A stretch of 64,000 bases of DNA. Origin: Nocardioides sp. Arc9.136 (lineage in GTDB: Bacteria > Actinomycetota > Actinomycetes > Propionibacteriales > Nocardioidaceae). The notes beneath the pieces are model-generated. The model made no database searches, had not been told where the DNA came from, and saw only the letters and a list, made by a program, of their open reading frames with translations. Location: NCBI RefSeq assembly GCF_030506255.1, contig NZ_CP113431.1:1116001-1180000 (forward strand), read 5' to 3'. A program made the translations under genes and the position numbers. Below are positions 60,279 through 64,000 of this stretch, one piece after another; the stretch's first letter is position 1, and each line of letters opens with the position of its first letter.

Positions 60279-61186
60279 GCCCGGCCAAGCAGGAGGTCAC
60301 CGTCGAGGTCGACGGGAGGCGGTTGCGGATCAGCAGCCTGGACAAGGTGCTCTACCCGGCGACGGGGACGACCAAGGGGGAGGTGCTGCACTACTACGCG
60401 CAGGTCGCGCCGGTGATGCTGCCGCACCTGGCCGAGCGGGCCGTGACCCGCATCCGGTGGCCGCACGGGGTGCAGGAGGGCAGCTTCTACGAGAAGAACG
60501 CGCCCGCGGGCACCCCCTCGTGGGTGCGCACCGCCAGCGTCCCGACCACCGGCAGCCGCGGCACCTCGCGGCACGGCGACAAGCTGGTGTTCCCGGTCGT
60601 CGAGGACCTCGCGACGCTGACCTGGCTGGTCAACCTCGCCGCCCTCGAGCTGCACGTGCACCAGTGGACCGTGGGCCGCAACGGCCGCCCGCGCAACGCG
60701 GACCGGCTCGTGATCGACCTCGACCCCGGCGAGCCGGCCGGGCTGCACGAGTGCTGCCAGGTGGCGCTGATGGTGCGCGACGCGCTGGCCGAGCGCGACC
60801 TGGACTGCAAGCCGGTCACCAGCGGCAGCAAGGGCCTGCACCTCTACGCCGACCTGCCGGGCCGGATGCGCTCGGAGGACTCCACCGCCCTGGCCAAGGA
60901 GGTCGCGGAGGCGCTGCAGAAGCAGCACCCGTCGCTGGTGACCGCCACCATGACCAAGGCCCGCCGGTCGGGCAAGGTCTTCCTCGACTGGTCGCAGAAC
61001 GCCGCCTCCAAGACCACCGTGTCGCCCTACTCCCTGCGCGGGCGGGAGCGGCCCACGGTCGCCACGCCGGTCACCTGGGTGGAGGTCGAGGAGGGCGCCG
61101 AGGACGAGGAGGGCCTGCGGCAGTTCCGGTACGACGAGGTGCTCGACCGGGTCGCGGACCTGGGGGACCTCTTCGCCCGGGGGTGA
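60275..61186 (+). CDS. NHEJ polymerase (LigD primase/polymerase domain)
   Basis: A 303-residue archaeo-eukaryotic primase-like polymerase of the LigD-Pol family. The N-terminus reads RRLRISSLDKVLYPATGTTKGEVLHYY. The catalytic DxD is in RLVIDLDPGEPAG, and SGSKGLHLYADL (active-site His) and VFLDWSQNAASKTTVSPYSLRG follow. It fills gaps and adds nucleotides at Ku-bound ends. TTG start overlaps the ligase stop (TTGA), with GGGGGAGGG upstream. Short tandem CCGGTGCCGTCG units follow the stop (about 61194-61232). Confidence 0.93.
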   Translation: MSPAKQEVTVEVDGRRLRISSLDKVLYPATGTTKGEVLHYYAQVAPVMLPHLAERAVTRIRWPHGVQEGSFYEKNAPAGTPSWVRTASVPTTGSRGTSRHGDKLVFPVVEDLATLTWLVNLAALELHVHQWTVGRNGRPRNADRLVIDLDPGEPAGLHECCQVALMVRDALAERDLDCKPVTSGSKGLHLYADLPGRMRSEDSTALAKEVAEALQKQHPSLVTATMTKARRSGKVFLDWSQNAASKTTVSPYSLRGRERPTVATPVTWVEVEEGAEDEEGLRQFRYDEVLDRVADLGDLFARG

Positions 61187-61327
61187 CCCGGCGGGTGCCG
61201 CCCGGTGCCGTCGCCCGGTGCCGTCGCCGGTGTTACCGATCTGTGGGGCCGTCGAGGGGGCGGCGTTCACGCGGCGTGCCAGCGCCCCTCCTAGCGTTGC
61301 CGGGATGGCTGAGCGAGGGGTGCGACG

Positions 61328-61828
61328 ATGACGGCGACGAGCCTGCGGCAGCTGCTGCGGCCCCGCCTCGTGGCGCCGGTCCTCACCGTCGCAGCCGCCG
61401 GGTGCCTGGGGGTCCTCTCGGGCATGCCGCTCAGCAGCGCCACCGACGACGGCTCCGGGGTCGCGCTCGCCGCGGCCGACAGCCGCAGCGCGACGCTCAC
61501 CGTCACCGACCTCGACCCGGGGGACCAGGTCACCCGCACGGTCACGATCGCCAACGACGTCGCCGAGCAGGCGCGGCTGACCTTCACCGAGACCGGCGCT
61601 CCCGCGGGGTACGCCGACGGGCGGCTGGAGCTGCGCATCGAGGACGACGGCCGGGAGGTGTACGACGGCCCGTTCGGCGGGTTGGGCGACTACCCCGTCG
61701 ACATGGGGTGGCTGGAGGCCGGCGGCTCGGCGACGTACACCTTCACCGTCTCGCTGCCCGACGACGCGCCCCTCGTGCCCGCGGGGACGCAGTCCGCGAC
61801 CGCGTCGTACTCCTGGGTGACCGGCTAG
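61328..61828 (+). CDS. Secreted beta-sandwich protein, unknown function
   Basis: A 166-residue protein with a signal peptide (about 1-36; a LSGMPLSSA-type cleavage region). One Ig-like domain follows: SATLTVTDLDPGDQVTRTVTIANDVAEQARLTFTE, then ATYTFTVSLPDDAPLVPAGTQSATASYSWVTG. The C-terminal strand resembles CalY/TasA and DUF11-like fibre or surface proteins. No sortase motif or protease partner is seen. The ATG follows GAGCGAGGGG. Confidence 0.75.
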   Translation: MTATSLRQLLRPRLVAPVLTVAAAGCLGVLSGMPLSSATDDGSGVALAAADSRSATLTVTDLDPGDQVTRTVTIANDVAEQARLTFTETGAPAGYADGRLELRIEDDGREVYDGPFGGLGDYPVDMGWLEAGGSATYTFTVSLPDDAPLVPAGTQSATASYSWVTG

Positions 61829-61900
61829 CGCCGCCCGCGAGCCCCCGGCCGGGCCCGGCCCTGTTGGAACGCTTCCCGGACGGCCCCGACGCCCGGGCCC

Positions 61901-61906
61901 TATGCT
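61901..61906 (+). promoter_or_regulatory. -10 box (TATGCT), leaderless, for the response regulator
   Basis: TATGCT is close to the housekeeping consensus and lies exactly 7 bases before the ATG at 61914. Confidence 0.62.
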
Positions 61907-61913
61907 CTGTGGC

Positions 61914-62600
61914 ATGGGACACCGGGTTCTGGTCGTCGAGGACGAGGAGGACATCGCCTTCCCCCTCGTCCGGACGCTGGAGCGCGAGGGCTACGAGGTC
62001 GGCTGGGTCGACACGGGCGAGAAGGCCCTGGCCGAGCTGGAGGGCCGTCCGGCCGACGTGGTCATCCTCGACCTCGGCCTGCCCGACGTCGACGGGCTCG
62101 AGGTGTGCCGCCGAGCGCGCGAGGCCGGGTACGACGGCGCCATCATGATCGTCACCGCGCGGGCCGGTGAGCTGGACCGGGTGGTCGGGCTGGACTACGG
62201 CGCGGACGACTACCTCTCCAAGCCGTTCGGCCTCGCCGAGCTGCAGGCGCGGGTGCGGGCGCTGCTGCGCCGCACCGCCGGCGCGCGTGACACCGCGCCG
62301 GTCGACGGCGTGCTGCGCATCGACGTCGCCGCCCGCCGCGTCTACTCCGGCGAGGACGAGGTGCCGCTGACCGGCAAGGAGTTCGACGTCCTCAGCATCC
62401 TCGCCGCCAACCGCGACAAGGTCGTCTCCCGCGGGCGCCTGATGGCCGACGTGTGGGACGAGAACTGGTACGGGTCGACCAAGACCCTCGACGTCACCAT
62501 CGGCCGGCTGCGCCAGAAGCTGGAGAGCCAGGGCGTCTCGGACCGCGTCGTGGCCGTGCGCGGCGTCGGCTTCCGCCTCGAGGGTGCCGTCGAGTCCTGA
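61914..62600 (+). CDS. OmpR/PhoB-family response regulator, no kinase adjacent
   Basis: A 228-residue regulator with a receiver domain (phosphoacceptor Asp53 in VVILDLGLP, Thr81, Lys103 in YLSKPF) and a winged-helix DNA-binding domain (VPLTGKEFDVLSILAANRDKVVSRGRLMADVW, TLDVTIGRLRQKLE). All phosphotransfer residues are intact. A histidine kinase is usually encoded next to such a gene; here the upstream neighbour is a secreted protein and the downstream gene is convergent, so it is an orphan within the window. The ATG is fixed by the leaderless promoter. Confidence 0.92.
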   Translation: MGHRVLVVEDEEDIAFPLVRTLEREGYEVGWVDTGEKALAELEGRPADVVILDLGLPDVDGLEVCRRAREAGYDGAIMIVTARAGELDRVVGLDYGADDYLSKPFGLAELQARVRALLRRTAGARDTAPVDGVLRIDVAARRVYSGEDEVPLTGKEFDVLSILAANRDKVVSRGRLMADVWDENWYGSTKTLDVTIGRLRQKLESQGVSDRVVAVRGVGFRLEGAVES

Positions 62601-62608
62601 GCCCCGGC

Positions 62609-63469
62609 TCAGGACCCAAGGAAGTCGACCACCAGCCGGCCGACCTCGTCGGGCCGCTCGAGCTGCAGGAAGTGCCCGGCGCCCTCGACGAGCACGGCGC
62701 CGGCGCGGGCCGCGATCCGCGGGTCCAGGCAGCCGTCCCGGGCGCCGTGCAGCGCCAGGGCGGGCACCGTCGGCGTGCCGGTCCAGGTGCGGTGCCAGTC
62801 GCGGTACGCCGCCTCCACCCGCCACGGCCGGGCCACGGCCCGGTAGTAGCCGAGCGCGGCCGACCGGTGCGCGGGCTCCCGCAGCGACGCCAGCACGTGG
62901 GCGACGTCCTCGCGCGCGTCGTACCCCGGCGACCAGGCGGCCCACAGGTGCCGCACCAGCCGCTCGAGGGTGCGCTCGGGCAGCACCGGCAGCTGGTTGA
63001 ACAGCGTGTACCAGCTCATCCGCGCCTGCCGGGCGAGCACGACCGGCCCGTTGCCGGCCATCGCCCGCAGCGGCGGGACGGCCATCGTGACCACGCGGGA
63101 GTACGGCGACGCCGGGTGCGCCCCCAGCGCGTTGGCCGTGATCGCGCCCCAGTCGTGGCCGACCAGCACCGCGCGGTCGTCGCCGCCTAGCACCTCGTGC
63201 ACGCCGACCGCGTCCGCCGCCAGCGCGGCGACGTGGAGGTCCCCGTCGCGGGGGACCCCGGACGGGGCGTAGCCGCGGGTGTGCGGCGCCACCACCCGCC
63301 AGCCGTGCCCGGCGAGCAGCGGGCCGAGGTGGCGCCAGGTCCACGCCGTGTCGGGGAACCCGTGCAGCAGCACCGCCAGCGGGCCGTCGGCCGGTCCCCA
63401 CGCCAGGCAGGACAGCGTCACCGCGGGCAGCCGGGCCTCGAGCGTCTCCGGCTGCGGGTCGGGGGTCAC
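62609..63469 (-). CDS. Alpha/beta hydrolase, epoxide-hydrolase-like
   Basis: A 286-residue hydrolase. The oxyanion motif HGFPDTAWTWRHL, the nucleophile elbow VGHDWG (Asp nucleophile) and the C-terminal GAGHFLQLERPDEV (catalytic His) match epoxide hydrolases and related dehalogenases, which use Asp and not Ser. The cap region holds SWYTLFNQLPVLPE, with Tyr candidates for epoxide activation. Substrate is unknown. GTG at 63469 has TAGCCT (63482-63477 on this strand) exactly 7 bases upstream, so a leaderless mRNA is likely. Confidence 0.9.
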   Translation of the reverse strand: MTPDPQPETLEARLPAVTLSCLAWGPADGPLAVLLHGFPDTAWTWRHLGPLLAGHGWRVVAPHTRGYAPSGVPRDGDLHVAALAADAVGVHEVLGGDDRAVLVGHDWGAITANALGAHPASPYSRVVTMAVPPLRAMAGNGPVVLARQARMSWYTLFNQLPVLPERTLERLVRHLWAAWSPGYDAREDVAHVLASLREPAHRSAALGYYRAVARPWRVEAAYRDWHRTWTGTPTVPALALHGARDGCLDPRIAARAGAVLVEGAGHFLQLERPDEVGRLVVDFLGS

Positions 63470-63568
63470 GCGCCCCAGGCTAGGGGTCACCCCGGGGTCG
63501 CGGGTCAGGGTCGCGTCCGAGCCGCTCCCCGATGTGCCGGGGGTCCGCGCGGGTCGAGGCTGAGGACC

Positions 63569-64000
63569 ATGATCGAAGTCCAGGAGCTCACCAAGGTCTA
63601 CGGCGGCTTCCGGGCCGTCGACGACGTCACCTTCACCGCCGAGGCGGGCCGGGTCACCGGCTTCCTCGGCCCCAACGGCGCCGGGAAGTCCACCACCATG
63701 CGCGTCATGGTCGGGCTGACCCCGCCGACCAGCGGGTCCGTCACGGTCGACGGCCGCCGCTTCTCCGACCTCCCCAACCCCGGCCTCGAGGTGGGCGTCC
63801 TGCTCGACGCCTCGGCCCAGCACGCCGGCCGCACCGGCCGCGAGATCCTCACCCTCGCCCAGGAGACCATGGGCCTCCCGCGGCAGCGGGTCGACGAGAT
63901 GCTCGAGCTGGTCAGCCTGACCCCGGCCGAGTCGCGGCGGCGGGTCAAGGACTACTCCCTCGGGATGCGCCAGCGTCTCGGGATCGCGACCGCCCTCATC
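63569..64000 (+). CDS. ABC transporter ATP-binding protein, truncated by window end
   Basis: The first 144 residues of an ABC ATPase starting MIEVQELTKVYGGFRAVDDVTF. Walker A is GPNGAGKS (about 34-41), the Q-loop region is degenerate (GVLLDASAQHAGRT), and the signature motif is YSLGMRQRLGIA at the end of the window. The type resembles DrrA/CcmA-like exporters, whose membrane partner would lie downstream outside the window. ATG follows GAGGA. Confidence 0.92.
   Translation, partial: MIEVQELTKVYGGFRAVDDVTFTAEAGRVTGFLGPNGAGKSTTMRVMVGLTPPTSGSVTVDGRRFSDLPNPGLEVGVLLDASAQHAGRTGREILTLAQETMGLPRQRVDEMLELVSLTPAESRRRVKDYSLGMRQRLGIATALI

Overview
The window is dense, very GC-rich chromosomal DNA from an actinobacterium, most likely a member of the Propionibacteriales (Nocardioides-like). 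The reasons are the frequent GTG starts, four-base start/stop overlaps, many genes with a TANNNT box 6-8 bases before the start codon (leaderless transcripts), a translational T-box before ileS, a C50-type carotenoid operon, mycobacteria-like gene content around sigE, and lineage-typical small families (DUF5999, DUF3117, DUF2505, DUF6912). The genus is inference. I see no prophage, insertion sequence, CRISPR array, tRNA or rRNA.

Layout. 1-3.8 kb: 3' part of a VanW-family gene, a secreted lipase, a GNAT acetyltransferase and ferredoxin fdxA. 3.8-19.4 kb: lysine/diaminopimelate genes dapC, dapD and dapE, spaced among a secreted Lys/Cys-rich protein, an AI-2E-type permease, DUF5999, a two-domain wall-hydrolase-like protein, a patatin phospholipase, an old-yellow-enzyme-type oxidoreductase, an AbiEi/DUF559 protein, T-box-controlled ileS and an F420-type oxidoreductase. 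19.4-31.8 kb: LOG-family protein, DivIVA-domain protein, a zinc-carboxypeptidase-like protein, a paaX/enoyl-CoA hydratase pair, DUF3117, pepA, a MarR/MMPL divergent pair, then the stress module OMT-sigE-anti-sigma-HtrA. The sets dapD/dapE/TIGR00730/DivIVA/DUF3117 and OMT/sigE/rseA/htrA parallel the mycobacterial Rv1201-Rv1223 region, with the folate and glycogen genes missing.

31.8-47.4 kb: an excisionase-like HTH protein, a SAF/CpaB-like protein with a CpaE/TadZ-like degenerate ATPase, a membrane protein paired with a lipoprotein, a wax-ester-synthase homologue, pruA, a 43-residue membrane protein, two DUF2505 paralogues, the 180-kDa NAD-glutamate dehydrogenase and a SigE-family sigma factor with a membrane partner. 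pruA and the dehydrogenase together cover proline-to-2-oxoglutarate catabolism. 47.4-54.5 kb: a YjdF-like membrane protein and a GT2 glycosyltransferase converge on a seven-gene carotenoid operon (idi-crtE-crtB-crtI-crtYe-crtYf-crtEb) that should make a cyclic C50 carotenoid from isopentenyl diphosphate. 54.5-64 kb: amidase, SDR, a frame-broken SRPBCC gene, a degenerate GGDEF-like protein, a divergent NHEJ locus (ku against ligase and polymerase genes), a secreted protein, an orphan OmpR-type regulator, an epoxide-hydrolase-like enzyme and a truncated ABC ATPase.

Most unusual items: a dispersed palindromic repeat with compensating base changes present once in each orientation between convergent genes; a 13-bp tandem repeat that places TGA in all three frames behind the glutamate dehydrogenase; short tandem repeats at several gene 3' ends; an apparent CTG start for dapC; a ku/ligase promoter palindrome that contains both start codons; and a TadZ-like ATPase lacking both Walker A lysines.
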